Numbered from the stretch's first letter, positions 41,602-52,898 are shown. The stretch: 64,000 bases of DNA from Roseomonas aeriglobus (GCA_016937575.1 JAFHKN010000002.1:2108001-2172000); one strand, 5' to 3'. Program-made: numbers and translations. Notes: generated by a model not told the origin, from the letters alone.

Positions 41602-42516
41602 ATGCGCCTACCCGATTTCGAAGCCTGGGCGATCTTCGCCTGCGTGGTCGAACACCGCTCTTTCTCCGCCGCTGCCGAGGCGATCGGCGTCAGCAAGGCG
41701 ACCGTCAGCAAGGCGATCGCGCGGCTCGAACAGTCGCTCGGCGCCACGCTGTTCCACCGCACGTCGCGCCGGCTGGCGTTGACCGACAGCGGGCAGGCGC
41801 TGGCGACCCGCGCCGCACGTATCCTGGCCGAGGCGCAGGGGGCGGAGGAGGCGGCGCGCGATGCGGCAAGCGCGCCCAAGGGGCTGGTCCGGATCGCCGC
41901 GCCGATCACCTTCGGCATCCGCTTCGTTGCGGACGCCGTTGCCGACCTGATCGCATCGCATCCGGGAATCGAGATCGACCTGCGGCTGTCCGACGCGCGG
42001 GTCGATATCGTCGCGGAGAATTTCGACATCGCGTTGCGCATCGCCGACCTGCCCGACAGCTCGCTGCGCGCGCGACGGCTGGCGCCGGTCACCGTACGGG
42101 TCGTTGCGGCACCGGCCTATCTGGCCGCCCATGGCACCCCGTGCCACCCGGCCGAACTCGCGACCCACGCCTGCTTCGCCTATGCCAATGCGATCGGGAC
42201 GTGGCATTTTCGGGGTCCGGGCGGCGAGGAAGCCGCGGTGCGCCCGGCGGGGCCCTTGGTCACCGACAATGGCGACGCAATGCTGCCAGCGCTGTGCGCG
42301 GGCCTCGGCATTGCGCGATTGCCGGACTTCATTGTCGATCCAGAACTGGCAGCGGGTCGGCTGGTCGAGATCCTGCCCGAATGGACGAGCGCCGGCATCG
42401 CGCTGCACCTGCTGACCCCACCGAGCCCGCTGCGGCCGGCGCGCGTGGAGGTGGTGATCGACTTTCTGGCGGAGCGGTTTCGAACCCTGTGCCTGGATCC
42501 GTCCCGCTCCGCATGA
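41602..42516 (+). CDS. LysR-family transcriptional regulator
   Basis: A 304-aa regulator. The N-terminal winged helix has LPDFEAWAIFACVVEHRSFS, AAAEAIGVSKATVSKAIARL and LGATLFHRTSRRLALTDSGQ; a substrate-binding fold follows from about residue 90 (GLVRIAAPITFGIRFVADAV). The ATG at 41602 is preferred to the TTG at 41596. It is divergent from the pirin-wrbA pair and probably controls it and itself. Confidence 0.93.
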   Translation: MRLPDFEAWAIFACVVEHRSFSAAAEAIGVSKATVSKAIARLEQSLGATLFHRTSRRLALTDSGQALATRAARILAEAQGAEEAARDAASAPKGLVRIAAPITFGIRFVADAVADLIASHPGIEIDLRLSDARVDIVAENFDIALRIADLPDSSLRARRLAPVTVRVVAAPAYLAAHGTPCHPAELATHACFAYANAIGTWHFRGPGGEEAAVRPAGPLVTDNGDAMLPALCAGLGIARLPDFIVDPELAAGRLVEILPEWTSAGIALHLLTPPSPLRPARVEVVIDFLAERFRTLCLDPSRSA

Positions 42517-42520
42517 TCGG

Positions 42521-45500
42521 TCAGCGCGTCAGCATCCGGAACCCGACGCGGAACTGGCGTCCCAGCAGGTCCGAATAGGTGCTGTTCGCAGCTAGCCCGG
42601 TTTCCGGCACCAGCATCGGCCAGCGATCGAACAGATTGTTGACGTTCAAGAACAGCTGCGCCTCGTTGGTGTCGAAACGGATTTTCTGGGTCAGGTTCAG
42701 GTCCGCATAGAACAGGCCGGAGATGCGGTTGCTGTCATACGTCGGCGCATTGACCGTCGAGGCCGGGCATCCGGTCGTGCACACGATCGCGTCGGCGACA
42801 TATTTGCCCGCGCTGACCCCGCGCCCGATCGCGGTGATCGAGAAGTCTGGCGTGTCGAGCGCGACGCTGCCGCGGTAGAGCCACGTCGGCGTGCTGCCCT
42901 GCCCCCCGTTCACGCCGACCGAATTCACGATGACCGTGTTCGGCACGCCGCTGTTGAAGCGATTCTCGATATAGCGGGTCGCAACGCCGCGCAGCGTGAT
43001 CGCCCCCGCACTATCATCAAACAAGCGATTGAGCGGCAAGCGGTACGACGCGTCGATATCGACGCCGCGCACCTTCTGGCTGGCGGCGTTGAAGGGCTGG
43101 GTCTGGATGACGAGGTAGGGTTGGCTGGGGTTCTGGGTGCGCGCAGGATCGGTGGCGATCGCGCCGCAGAACGCCTGTTCGCCCAGGAAGCACAGATTGA
43201 CGATCTGTTGCGCGCTGAATGCGCTGATGCCCTGGTCCACCTTGATGTCGAAATAGTCGACCGCCAGGTTGAAGCCGGGCACGAACGTCGGCGAGAACAC
43301 TGCGCCGATGTTCCATTGGTTCGACTTTTCGGGCACCAGCGCGCGGTTGCCGGTGGCGAAGCCCGAATAGGCGTAGCTCGCCTGCGCCGGCTGGCCCGCC
43401 GGGACGAACGACGGGCTGGTGCCGGTGGCAAAGCCGGGGTTGCTGACCGAATCGCTGTTTGCGGTGCCGGCCTGAAACAGGTCGTTCAGGTTGGGTGCGC
43501 GAATATCGCGCGACCGCGTAACGCGCAGGCGGAAATCATCGATCGGTTGCCAGGTCGCACCGGCCTTCCAAGTCGTCACATAGCCCGCGGTCGAATAATC
43601 GGTCGCGCGCGCCGCGCCGTTGAATTCGAGCCCGAGACCGAGCGGGATCACGGTTTCGAGATAGGCCTCCTTGACCGTGTAGGAGCCGAAGCTAGGCAGA
43701 TAGTTGCCGACCGACCAGCGGTTGGTGGCGCCGGTCACGTTCCCGTTGGCATCGCGGATCGGGACGGGCTGGAATTGATCCGGGACAAATCCGCTGACCT
43801 TTTCCTTACGATATTCCGCACCGATCGCGACGCTGACATCTCCAGCCCAGGTCGCGAAGGGCGTGGCCGAGAAATTTGCGCCGACAACGGTCTGCTCAAT
43901 CCGCTGGTCGCGATAGGGGTCGCCGAGCACATAGGCGATCGCCGCCGGATTGGCGACGTTCAGACCCAGCCGGTTCAGAGGGACGCAGGCCGGATCGTTA
44001 TTCGCGGGATTGCTGTCGACGTTGATCAGGCACTGGATGGAGCCTGTCGGATAGCCGCTGCCTGCCGGCGCGAAGGCCGCGTCGCGGGCCGCGTTTATCC
44101 GCGCCACATTCTGAATGTTACGCAGCTGTTCGCGCAGGTCGGCGCGGCCGTACTGGCCGTAGATGTCCCAGCGCGCGGTCTTTCCGAACGCGTCGAATTC
44201 GCCCTGCGCCCCGACCAGGTAACGCTGGACCTCGCGGCGGTTGTCGATGCCACGGCCAGGCAGGTCTGCAGACGTCGTTGCGATCGTCACGCTGGTGATG
44301 CCCTGCAGACGTGCCGCGCCCAGCGTGTTCAGCAGGAATGCGTTGCAGGTGGTCGGCACCGGGGTCTGCGTACATCCGGTCGCGTTCAGCACGACGCCCG
44401 TCTGCAAGTTCGGGCCGGCGTTGAACCGAATCTTCTGCTGATTGTATGCGCCTTCCGCAAACAGCTCGATCCCGCTACCGATCTCGAAGCTGACCCGGCC
44501 GAACACGCCGTAGCGGTCATCCTCGGGATCGAGACCGATGTTGCGGCCCGAATTATTCACCTGCCACGATCCGCCCTGGGTGAGCGTCGGCGCCGCGGTC
44601 CCGGTCGGCGACGGGAAGGTCAGCGCCCCGTACACATATTGGTTCACCGCGCCGCCATCTGTGAAATACAGCCCGCGCAGCCGGTTTGCGGTCCCGCCGG
44701 TCGACGCGGTGATCAGGCTGCCCGGCGCCGAATTGGCCGCACCCACCTGACGCCGGATCAGGAACTGCGGCCCGCCGCTGGTCGCGGTGTAGTTCGGGTC
44801 CTGGATACGCACGAAGCCGGTCGCGTTCCAGTCGCGGTCGACCTGGAAGATACCATCCCGGTGCGCGACTTCGCCGCTCAGCAGCACATGGCCGCGCCCG
44901 CCCGCGAAAGACAGGCCGCCGGCGACGTTCATCGAATAGTTGAATCCGTCGCCCTTGTCGGTGATTCCGCTGTCGACTTCGGTCCGTAGCCCCGTCAGCT
45001 TGTTGTTCAGCACGAAGTTGACGACACCGGCGACCGCGTCCGAGCCATAGGCGGCCGATGCGCCACCGGTCACGACCTCCACGCTGGAAATCAGCGCCTG
45101 CGGGATCGTGTTGACGTCGACCAAGCCGGTGATCGTCGATCCGACCGAGCGACGGCCGTTGACCAGCACCAGCGTGCGTTCCGCGCCCAGGTTGCGCAGG
45201 TTCAGCGCGTTGATACCGGCCTGCCCACTCGAGATATTCAGTCGCGAATTCGCCGGACGCGTCGACCCGGCGAGCGAGGGAAGCTGGTTGACGAAGTCGG
45301 CGATGTTGTTCGACGGCGACCCGTTCTGGATTTCCTCCAGCGACAGGACGGTCAGCGGCGTCGGCGACTGGAACCCGTCACGCACGATTCGCGATCCGGT
45401 TACGGTTACGTCGCCGGTGCTTTCCGCCGCAGTGCCGCCCGGCGTCGTCGCCTGTTCCAACCGCGCGTCGGCCGCCGGCTGGGTCGTCCCCTCGGTCGTG

Positions 45501-45565
45501 GTCTGCGCCATCGCCGGCCAGGCGAGACAGGTGGCGGACAGGAACAGCGCGGCCTTCAGCTTCAT
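42521..45565 (-). CDS. TonB-dependent outer-membrane receptor
   Basis: A 1014-aa receptor with signal peptide MKLKAALFLSATCLAWPAMA. The plug domain has the segment GDVTVTGSRIVRDGFQSPTP, then NIADFVNQLPSLAGSTRP, VLVNGRRSVG and EVVTGGASAAYGSDAVAGVV; a 22-strand barrel ends FRVGFRMLTR. It belongs to the large oligomer-type receptor class of sphingomonads with unknown ligand. A possible LacI-type half-site upstream is too weak to name a substrate. It ends 4 nt from the convergent LysR stop. The 340-bp gap to ctrA holds its leader and the CtrA-box region. Confidence 0.94.
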   Translation of the reverse strand: MKLKAALFLSATCLAWPAMAQTTTEGTTQPAADARLEQATTPGGTAAESTGDVTVTGSRIVRDGFQSPTPLTVLSLEEIQNGSPSNNIADFVNQLPSLAGSTRPANSRLNISSGQAGINALNLRNLGAERTLVLVNGRRSVGSTITGLVDVNTIPQALISSVEVVTGGASAAYGSDAVAGVVNFVLNNKLTGLRTEVDSGITDKGDGFNYSMNVAGGLSFAGGRGHVLLSGEVAHRDGIFQVDRDWNATGFVRIQDPNYTATSGGPQFLIRRQVGAANSAPGSLITASTGGTANRLRGLYFTDGGAVNQYVYGALTFPSPTGTAAPTLTQGGSWQVNNSGRNIGLDPEDDRYGVFGRVSFEIGSGIELFAEGAYNQQKIRFNAGPNLQTGVVLNATGCTQTPVPTTCNAFLLNTLGAARLQGITSVTIATTSADLPGRGIDNRREVQRYLVGAQGEFDAFGKTARWDIYGQYGRADLREQLRNIQNVARINAARDAAFAPAGSGYPTGSIQCLINVDSNPANNDPACVPLNRLGLNVANPAAIAYVLGDPYRDQRIEQTVVGANFSATPFATWAGDVSVAIGAEYRKEKVSGFVPDQFQPVPIRDANGNVTGATNRWSVGNYLPSFGSYTVKEAYLETVIPLGLGLEFNGAARATDYSTAGYVTTWKAGATWQPIDDFRLRVTRSRDIRAPNLNDLFQAGTANSDSVSNPGFATGTSPSFVPAGQPAQASYAYSGFATGNRALVPEKSNQWNIGAVFSPTFVPGFNLAVDYFDIKVDQGISAFSAQQIVNLCFLGEQAFCGAIATDPARTQNPSQPYLVIQTQPFNAASQKVRGVDIDASYRLPLNRLFDDSAGAITLRGVATRYIENRFNSGVPNTVIVNSVGVNGGQGSTPTWLYRGSVALDTPDFSITAIGRGVSAGKYVADAIVCTTGCPASTVNAPTYDSNRISGLFYADLNLTQKIRFDTNEAQLFLNVNNLFDRWPMLVPETGLAANSTYSDLLGRQFRVGFRMLTR

Positions 45566-45798
45566 GATTTCCCCCAAGAATTTGCCGATTGCGACGCGAC
45601 CCTCACCGCGCCGGGCACCCCCGTGCCCTTTTGTTTCATATCGGTTGCAAACGCTATCACGGCGCAACCTTATGGCAACGACTTAGGTTCGTATTTTTCG
45701 CTTTCCCGCCAAGGTGACGCGAAAACGCAACATTCCTTCGCTGGCCGACGGCGGGCGCCGCCCCCCGGGAATCGCCGCGACTCGCGGATTCCTGCGGG

Positions 45799-45814
45799 TT
45801 AGGAAGAAATTAAC
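45799..45814 (+). promoter_or_regulatory. CtrA box upstream of ctrA
   Basis: ttag-gaagaaa-ttaac matches the CtrA full-site consensus TTAA-N7-TTAAC with one mismatch. A further half-like ggttaa lies at 45837-45842. The box is about 92 nt upstream of the ctrA ATG, consistent with autoregulation as in Caulobacter. Confidence 0.68.
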
Positions 45815-45905
45815 CTTTTGCCTTCAGTGATGCTTAGGTTAATGAATTGCGGAATGGCGTGGGGCGACAGGGATGTCCTCACGATCCGGCCAAGGGGAAA
45901 CGCAG

Positions 45906-46625
45906 ATGCGCGTGCTGCTGATCGAGGACGAGCCGACGACCGCCAAGGCGATCGAGCTGATGCTCCATAGCGAGGGCTTCAACTGCTACACGACCGATCT
46001 GGGCGAGGAAGGCCTCGATCTGGGCAAGCTGTATGATTACGATATCATCCTGCTCGACCTGAACCTGCCGGACATGCACGGATACGACGTGCTGAAGAAG
46101 CTGCGCGTCGCTCGCGTCCAGACGCCGGTGCTGATCCTGTCGGGCATCAGCGAAATGGATTCGAAGGTACGCTCGTTCGGCTTCGGCGCCGACGATTACG
46201 TTACCAAGCCCTTCCACCGCGAAGAACTGGTCGCGCGCATCCACGCCGTCGTCCGTCGTTCGAAGGGGCATTCGCAGTCGGTCATCAAGACCGGCAAGCT
46301 GGCGGTCAACCTGGATGCCAAGACGGTCGAAGTCGATGGCGCGCGCGTCCACCTGACCGGCAAGGAATATGCGATGCTGGAGCTGCTGTCGCTCCGCAAG
46401 GGCACGACGCTGACCAAGGAAATGTTCCTCAACCACCTGTACGGCGGGATGGACGAACCGGAACTGAAGATCATCGACGTCTTCATCTGCAAGCTGCGCA
46501 AGAAGCTGAGCATGGCGACCGACGGCGACAACTACATCGAAACCGTCTGGGGCCGCGGCTATGTGCTGCGCGAGCCCGACGAAGCAGGCCTGCCGGTGGC
46601 GGAAGCGGCAGTCGCGGTCGCCTGA
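45906..46625 (+). CDS. ctrA: Cell-cycle response regulator CtrA
   Basis: A 239-aa OmpR-type regulator, nearly identical in pattern to Caulobacter CtrA. The receiver has [20 protein letters not shown], Asp51 in [20 protein letters not shown], and [20 protein letters not shown]; the DNA-binding domain has [40 protein letters not shown] and [13 protein letters not shown]. The C-terminus is VAEAAVAVA, a small hydrophobic end like the Ala-Ala degron recognised by ClpXP in Caulobacter. The ATG at 45906 is the family start. It controls cell-cycle, motility and envelope genes across the order. Confidence 0.98.
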   Translation: MRVLLIEDEPTTAKAIELMLHSEGFNCYTTDLGEEGLDLGKLYDYDIILLDLNLPDMHGYDVLKKLRVARVQTPVLILSGISEMDSKVRSFGFGADDYVTKPFHREELVARIHAVVRRSKGHSQSVIKTGKLAVNLDAKTVEVDGARVHLTGKEYAMLELLSLRKGTTLTKEMFLNHLYGGMDEPELKIIDVFICKLRKKLSMATDGDNYIETVWGRGYVLREPDEAGLPVAEAAVAVA

Positions 46626-46651
46626 TCGGCGCGCCTATGTGAGCTAGGAAG

Positions 46652-46686
46652 AGGCCGTCGTTCCGGGAGGGAGCGGCGGCCTTTTT
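46652..46686 (+). terminator. Intrinsic terminator of ctrA
   Basis: ggccgtcgttcc pairs with ggagcggcggcc around ggga, followed by ttttt. It starts 26 nt past the ctrA stop. Confidence 0.88.
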
Positions 46687-46696
46687 CTGTGAACAG

Positions 46697-46767
46697 TGTC
46701 ACCCCATCCGGATCGTGACACCCCTGCGTCAGGCCTTCGGGCCGCCACCTCCCTTGCAGGGGAGGAT
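46697..46767. repeat. Palindromic extragenic repeat, type 1, half copy (E)
   Basis: accccatccggatcgtgaca, then cccctgcgtcaggccttcgg and cctcccttgcaggggagga. Only the right half of the type 1 unit is present, between the ctrA terminator and the amidohydrolase stop. Confidence 0.78.
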
Positions 46768-46778
46768 TTGCTTTGGCC

Positions 46779-48446
46779 CTATTTCCGCTCCCACATCTTT
46801 TCGCCACCGACCCAGGTCTCGAGCACCTGCGTCTGGCGCAGGCCAACCGCCCCCACTTCGGTCGGGTCGCGGTCGATGATAACGAAGTCCGCGCGCTGAC
46901 CCGGTGCCAGCGTGCCGAATTTCTCCTCGGCGAAACCGGCATAGGCGGCGCCTTGCGTAAAGGCCCACCACGCCTGCGTCAGCGTCACGCGCTCCTCCGG
47001 TCGCCAGCCTTGAATCGGCTGGCCGCTGGCGTCCTGGCGGGTAATCGCCACCGCCCAATTGACGAAGGGATTGGGGTTTTCGACGGGATAGTCGCTGCCG
47101 AACGCCAGCTTCGATCCGGCGCGTAGCATCGAATTCCACGCATAGGCTCCGCCCAGCCGCGCCGGGCCCAGCCGCGCCTCCGCCATACGCCAGTCGCTCG
47201 ATTCGTGGACCGGCTGCATCGACACGATGACACCGTTCCTGCCGAAGCGCGGAAGGTCCGCCGGATCGACGATCTGGGCATGTTCGATCCGCCAGCGCCG
47301 ATCGCCCTTATAGGTGACCGCAAGTTCGTCGATCGCGTCGAGGACCTGGCTGTTGGCCCGGTCGCCGATCGCGTGGACGGCGATCTGGAAATTGTCCATC
47401 GCGCCGCGGCTCATCAGGTTGAGCAGCTGATCGTCCTTCAGGAAACCGAGCCCGCTGTTCTTGGGCGAATCGGAATAGGGCTGTTTCAGCCATGCCCCGC
47501 GCGAGCCGAGCGCACCGTCGGCATAGAGCTTGATCCCGCCCATCCGCAGCTTGTCGCCGTACAGCCACGGCGTCGGGCCGGCCCCGGCGACCGCCAGTGC
47601 GGGCTCGATGCCGGCGGCATAGGACATGATCCGCAGACGCAACTGGCCCTGGTCGCCCATCCGGCGATAGGTCAGCCAGTCGTCGATCGTCGTGCCCATG
47701 TCGGCCGTTGCGGTGATACCGGCCGCCAGCAGCGCCTCCTGCGCCTTCAGAAACGCGGCGTTGCGGTCGCGCGGATTGGGCTTGGGCATCTTGTCCGTGA
47801 TCAGCGACATCGCGGCATCAACGAACACGCCCGATGGCTGACCATTCGCCAGCTTCTCGATCCGCCCGCCCGCTGGCGACACGGTCTTCGCCGTGATTCC
47901 CGCGGCGCGCATGGCGGCCGAATTGGCCCAGCCGGCGTGGCCGTCGGCGCGCTGCAGCCATACCGGGCGATCGGACAGGACCGCGTCGATCTCGGCTGCG
48001 GTCGGGAAGCGGCCGAGATTCCAGACCTCCTGATTCCAGCCGCCACCGATGATCCACGGTCGCGTCGGGTTGGCCTGACCGAAGGCCGCGATTCGCGATT
48101 GCGCCTGCGCGAGCGACGTCGTCGAAAACAGGTCGAGCTCCAGCGCGCGGAAGCCGAGGTCCATCACGTGCCCATGCGCGTCGATCATGCCCGGGATCGC
48201 GACCTTTCCGCGCATATCGGCGCGCCAGTCGAGCCGGTCGGGCCGCTTTTCGCCCCGCTTCAGCAGCCGCACGACCTTGCCGTCGTTGATCAGGATGCCG
48301 GTGAAGCGCACTTCCCGCCCGTCCTTGTCGAGCGCGACGCCGTTGACATTGTCGACCAGCGCGTCGGCGAACGCGGGCGAGGCGACGAGGGCGGCGGCGG
48401 TCAGGAAGGCGATACGCAACCGCAACGTTCGGAATGGGTTCAGCAT
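46779..48446 (-). CDS. Secreted metal-dependent amidohydrolase (YtcJ-like, amidohydrolase 3)
   Basis: A 555-aa enzyme with signal peptide RLRIAFLTAAALVASPAFA. The metal-site motif is GMIDAHGHVMDLGFRALELD, followed by WIIGGGWNQEVWNLGRFPTA, DRPVWLQRADGHAGWANSAA, GGIKLYADGALGSRGAWLKQ, VHAIGDRANSQVLDAIDEL, IEHAQIVDPADLPRFGRNGV and FGSDYPVENPNPFVN. The family hydrolyses amide or carbamate bonds in small molecules; the substrate is unknown. The ATG at 48446 is chosen for the signal peptide. It is divergent from the lipoprotein gene at 48487. Confidence 0.93.
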   Translation of the reverse strand: MLNPFRTLRLRIAFLTAAALVASPAFADALVDNVNGVALDKDGREVRFTGILINDGKVVRLLKRGEKRPDRLDWRADMRGKVAIPGMIDAHGHVMDLGFRALELDLFSTTSLAQAQSRIAAFGQANPTRPWIIGGGWNQEVWNLGRFPTAAEIDAVLSDRPVWLQRADGHAGWANSAAMRAAGITAKTVSPAGGRIEKLANGQPSGVFVDAAMSLITDKMPKPNPRDRNAAFLKAQEALLAAGITATADMGTTIDDWLTYRRMGDQGQLRLRIMSYAAGIEPALAVAGAGPTPWLYGDKLRMGGIKLYADGALGSRGAWLKQPYSDSPKNSGLGFLKDDQLLNLMSRGAMDNFQIAVHAIGDRANSQVLDAIDELAVTYKGDRRWRIEHAQIVDPADLPRFGRNGVIVSMQPVHESSDWRMAEARLGPARLGGAYAWNSMLRAGSKLAFGSDYPVENPNPFVNWAVAITRQDASGQPIQGWRPEERVTLTQAWWAFTQGAAYAGFAEEKFGTLAPGQRADFVIIDRDPTEVGAVGLRQTQVLETWVGGEKMWERK

Positions 48447-48486
48447 GGTGACGCCACTATCGGCACGATGAGGATTTGGCGAGGAG

Positions 48487-49347
48487 ATGATGCTTAGGCT
48501 CGGGACAACGGCGGCCGCTGGCCTGATCCTCGCGCTGACAGCCTGCGACGGCGGCGCCGAGCGCACCGCGACCGCCGACGCGAGCGCGCCGACCGCACGG
48601 GCGCCGGCACCCGCTGCGCCACCCAACCCGACCACGCCCACCGCCCCGGCCCCGGCCCCGGCCCCGGCCGCGCGCTTCACCGCCGACACCAAGGTGTCGA
48701 CCGACGATTACGACTTTACGTACACCGTCCCGGCGGACGTCGTGGCGATCCCGGCGCTGACCGGCTGGTTCGAAGCCGATCGCGACGCGGTGCGCGCCGG
48801 GGTCGCGAAGGACGCGGCCGAGTTCCGCAAGGACGCGACCGCCAACGACTTCCCGTTCCGCAAATATGAATCGACGACCGTGTGGAAGCGGGTTACGTCG
48901 ACACCGCGGTTCCTGAGCCTGTCGGCCGAAACCTACGCCTACACCGGCGGGGCACACGGCTCACCGGGCTTTCGTGGCCTCGTCTGGGACCGCCAGGCCG
49001 GACAAAGGCTCGAACCGACCGAGATCTTTACCTCCGATCGGGCGATCCAGCAGGCGGTGGGCGCGGCGTTTTGCGACGCGCTCGACGTCCAGCGCGGCAA
49101 GCGCCGCGGCAGGCCGGTCGTCCGCAGCAGTGGCGACAGCTTCGATGGGTGCCCGAAAGTATCGGAGACGACGCTGATCCTGGGATCGACCAACGGACAG
49201 GCGATCGACCGCATCGGTCTGCTCGTCGGCCCCTATGTCGCCGGACCCTACGCCGAGGGCGCCTATGACCTGACTCTGCCGGTCACACCCACGCTGCTGC
49301 GTGCGGTGAAGCCCGAATATCGCGCCGGCTTCATCGCACGGGGTTAA
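48487..49347 (+). CDS. Lipoprotein with DUF4163/RsiV-like domain
   Basis: A 286-aa lipoprotein: LGTTAAAGLILALTACDGG (lipobox LTAC), a Pro/Ala-rich linker to about residue 60, then a PdaC/RsiV-type domain with FTYTVPADVVAIPALTGWFE, RFLSLSAETYAYTGGAHGSP and VWDRQAGQRLEPTEIFTSDR. The GGAHG turn is typical of DUF4163-DUF3298 proteins. The exact start may be the second ATG (48490), since gaggag abuts the first. Likely periplasmic or outer-membrane anchored; function unknown. Confidence 0.88.
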   Translation: MMLRLGTTAAAGLILALTACDGGAERTATADASAPTARAPAPAAPPNPTTPTAPAPAPAPAARFTADTKVSTDDYDFTYTVPADVVAIPALTGWFEADRDAVRAGVAKDAAEFRKDATANDFPFRKYESTTVWKRVTSTPRFLSLSAETYAYTGGAHGSPGFRGLVWDRQAGQRLEPTEIFTSDRAIQQAVGAAFCDALDVQRGKRRGRPVVRSSGDSFDGCPKVSETTLILGSTNGQAIDRIGLLVGPYVAGPYAEGAYDLTLPVTPTLLRAVKPEYRAGFIARG

Positions 49348-49379
49348 CCTGGGACCCAATTTGAGTTAGGCGCGCGGCC

Positions 49380-50624
49380 ATGGCTACGAACCCCGCGCCC
49401 GCCGAGCAACTGCTCCCCGTCAGCTACGCCGACGTTCAGGCAGCGGCGATGCGGATTAGCGGCGCGGTGGTGCGCACTCCCACGCTCCACAGCAAGACGC
49501 TGAGCGATCTGACCGGCGCGCGCGTGTTCGTGAAGTTCGAAAACCTGCAATTCACCGCCGCCTACAAGGAACGCGGCGCGCTCAATACCCTCCTCCAGCT
49601 CGACGACGCGGCGCGCGCCAAGGGCGTGATCGCAGCGTCGGCGGGGAATCATGCCCAGGGCCTGGCCTATCACGGCAATCGCCTGGGCATTCCGGTGACC
49701 ATCGTGATGCCGCGCCTGACCCCGACGGTGAAGGTCATGCAGACCGAGAGCCACGGCGCGACCGTGATCCTGGAAGGCGAGACGTTCGATGCCGCCTACG
49801 ACCATGCGCGCCAGCTGGAGGCAGAACGCGACCTGACCTTCGTTCACCCGTTCGACGACGCGCGCATCATCGCCGGCCAGGGCACGGTCGCGCTGGAAAT
49901 GCTGGAGGACGTGCCGGAGCTCGACACGCTGGTCGTGCCGATCGGCGGCGGCGGCCTCATTTCCGGCATGGCCACCGTCGCGCGGGCGCAAAGTCGCGAG
50001 ATCCAGGTCGTCGGTGTCCAGGCCGAGCTCTATCCCTCGATGTACAACCGCATCCGCGGGACGCACATGGACTGCGGCGGCGACACCCTGGCCGAGGGTA
50101 TCGCGGTCAAGCAGCCCGGCGGCCTGACCGCGCAGGTCGTCGAGGCACTGGTCGACGACATCGTTCTGGTCGGCGAGCGCCGGCTGGAGGAAGCCGTCAG
50201 CCTGCTGCTCCAGATCGAGAAGACCGTGGCCGAAGGCGCCGGGGCGGCCGGTCTCGCCGCGCTCCTCGCCTTCCGGGAGAAATTCCGCGGGCGGACGGTC
50301 GGCATCGTCATCTGTGGCGGCAATATCGACACACGCCTGCTCGCAAACGTGCTGTTGCGCGACCTCGCCCGCTCGGGCCGCCTCGCGCGACTGCGCATCC
50401 GGTTGCAGGACCGGCCCGGCGCTCTGTTCCAGGTCGCGCGCATCTTCGACCAGGAGCGCGTCAACATATTGGAGCTGTCGCACCAGCGCATCTTCACCAA
50501 CCTGCCGGCGAAGGGCCTGAGCCTCGACGTCGAATGCGAGACGCGCGATCGGGCGCATCTCGACCGGCTGCTGAACGCGCTGCGACAGGAAAAATATGAA
50601 GTGAATCTCGTCGAGCTCGCGTGA
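49380..50624 (+). CDS. ilvA: Threonine ammonia-lyase (threonine dehydratase)
   Basis: A 414-aa PLP enzyme that converts threonine to 2-oxobutanoate, the entry to isoleucine synthesis. Lys63 in FENLQFTAAYKERGALNTLL binds PLP; SAGNHAQGLAYHGNRLGIPV binds phosphate or substrate, and the PLP phosphate loop is PIGGGGLISGMA. A C-terminal ACT-like domain (RIRLQDRPGALFQVARIFDQ) is of the single-ACT class, so regulation may differ from the two-domain E. coli IlvA. It follows the lipoprotein gene by 32 nt. Confidence 0.96.
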   Translation: MATNPAPAEQLLPVSYADVQAAAMRISGAVVRTPTLHSKTLSDLTGARVFVKFENLQFTAAYKERGALNTLLQLDDAARAKGVIAASAGNHAQGLAYHGNRLGIPVTIVMPRLTPTVKVMQTESHGATVILEGETFDAAYDHARQLEAERDLTFVHPFDDARIIAGQGTVALEMLEDVPELDTLVVPIGGGGLISGMATVARAQSREIQVVGVQAELYPSMYNRIRGTHMDCGGDTLAEGIAVKQPGGLTAQVVEALVDDIVLVGERRLEEAVSLLLQIEKTVAEGAGAAGLAALLAFREKFRGRTVGIVICGGNIDTRLLANVLLRDLARSGRLARLRIRLQDRPGALFQVARIFDQERVNILELSHQRIFTNLPAKGLSLDVECETRDRAHLDRLLNALRQEKYEVNLVELA

Positions 50625-50650
50625 ACTCGCCGATCGGCGCGGGACAGCAA

Positions 50651-50686
50651 AAGGGCCGGTGGAGCGATCCACCGGCCCTTCGTTTT
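50651..50686. terminator. Intrinsic terminator after ilvA
   Basis: aagggccggtgga and tccaccggccctt form a 13-bp perfect stem around gcga, followed by cgtttt. It begins 26 nt past the ilvA stop. It may also serve the convergent groL transcript. Confidence 0.9.
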
Positions 50687-50774
50687 ATCAGCATCGGGCG
50701 GGCGACGGCAAAGCCGCCGCCCTGGCGTCGACCGGGTTCGGCTGAGCCGAACCGCCGGCCGTTCCGATCCGTGC

Positions 50775-50798
50775 CCGGGCGAGCTGTCGCTCGCCCGG
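50775..50798. terminator. Hairpin after the groL stop
   Basis: ccgggcgagc and gctcgcccgg form a 10-bp perfect stem with loop tgtc, 6 nt past the groL stop. It lacks a T run; another stem ggttcggc/gccgaacc lies at 50737-50755. Confidence 0.6.
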
Positions 50799-50804
50799 TC
50801 CAGA

Positions 50805-52463
<1,659 letters not shown>

Positions 52464-52513
52464 TCAATTTCGAAAGTTGAGAAAGTTGAGGTTTGCGAGA
52501 AGGTCGACGTCGC

Positions 52514-52801
52514 TCAGCCGATGATGCCGAGGATGTCCGATTCCTTCATGATCAGCAGGTCTTCGCCGTTGACCTTGACCTCGGTGCCCGACCACTTGCC
52601 GAACAGGATGCGGTCGCCGGCCTTCACGTCGAGCGGCGAGACCTCGCCCTTCTCGTTCTTGGCACCGGCGCCGGCGGCGACGACTTCGCCTTCCTGCGGC
52701 TTTTCCTTGGCGGTGTCGGGGATGATGATCCCGCCCGAGGTCTTTTCCTCGGCCTCGACGCGGCGGACGAGCACGCGGTCGTGCAGCGGACGAAAGTTCA
52801 T
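52514..52801 (-). CDS. groES: Co-chaperonin GroES
   Basis: A 95-aa co-chaperonin starting [20 protein letters not shown], with the mobile loop [20 protein letters not shown] and [20 protein letters not shown]. It caps the GroEL ring. First gene of the heat-shock operon; CIRCE and a promoter lie upstream. Confidence 0.99.
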   Translation of the reverse strand: MNFRPLHDRVLVRRVEAEEKTSGGIIIPDTAKEKPQEGEVVAAGAGAKNEKGEVSPLDVKAGDRILFGKWSGTEVKVNGEDLLIMKESDILGIIG

Positions 52802-52835
52802 GGCTTTCCCTTTACCCTAACGGATGAATTGCGTG

Positions 52836-52862
52836 TTGGCACTCGCCGGATTGGAGTGCCAG
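52836..52862. promoter_or_regulatory. CIRCE operator of groESL
   Basis: ttggcactc-N9-gagtgccag is a 9-bp inverted repeat with a 9-nt spacer, matching the HrcA-bound CIRCE element (consensus TTAGCACTC-N9-GAGTGCTAA) with two changes per arm side by side. It lies between the promoter and groES. Confidence 0.93.
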
Positions 52863-52869
52863 CGGGCGG

Positions 52870-52898
52870 GATATGTGGAGCGGCCAGCCCCGCGTCAA
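52870..52898 (-). promoter_or_regulatory. Promoter of groESL
   Basis: On the minus strand TTGACG (52898-52893) and CATATC (52875-52870) are 17 nt apart. It fits a sigma-70 promoter, and the gTTGac/CATATc pair also fits loosely an alphaproteobacterial heat-shock sigma site. The start point would lie just upstream of or within CIRCE. Confidence 0.6.

Noticed and set aside
45643..45660. ggttgcaaacgctatcac as a LacI-type operator for the TonB receptor
   Set aside because: Central CG is present, but the two halves match at few positions and no LacI regulator is near; too weak to annotate.
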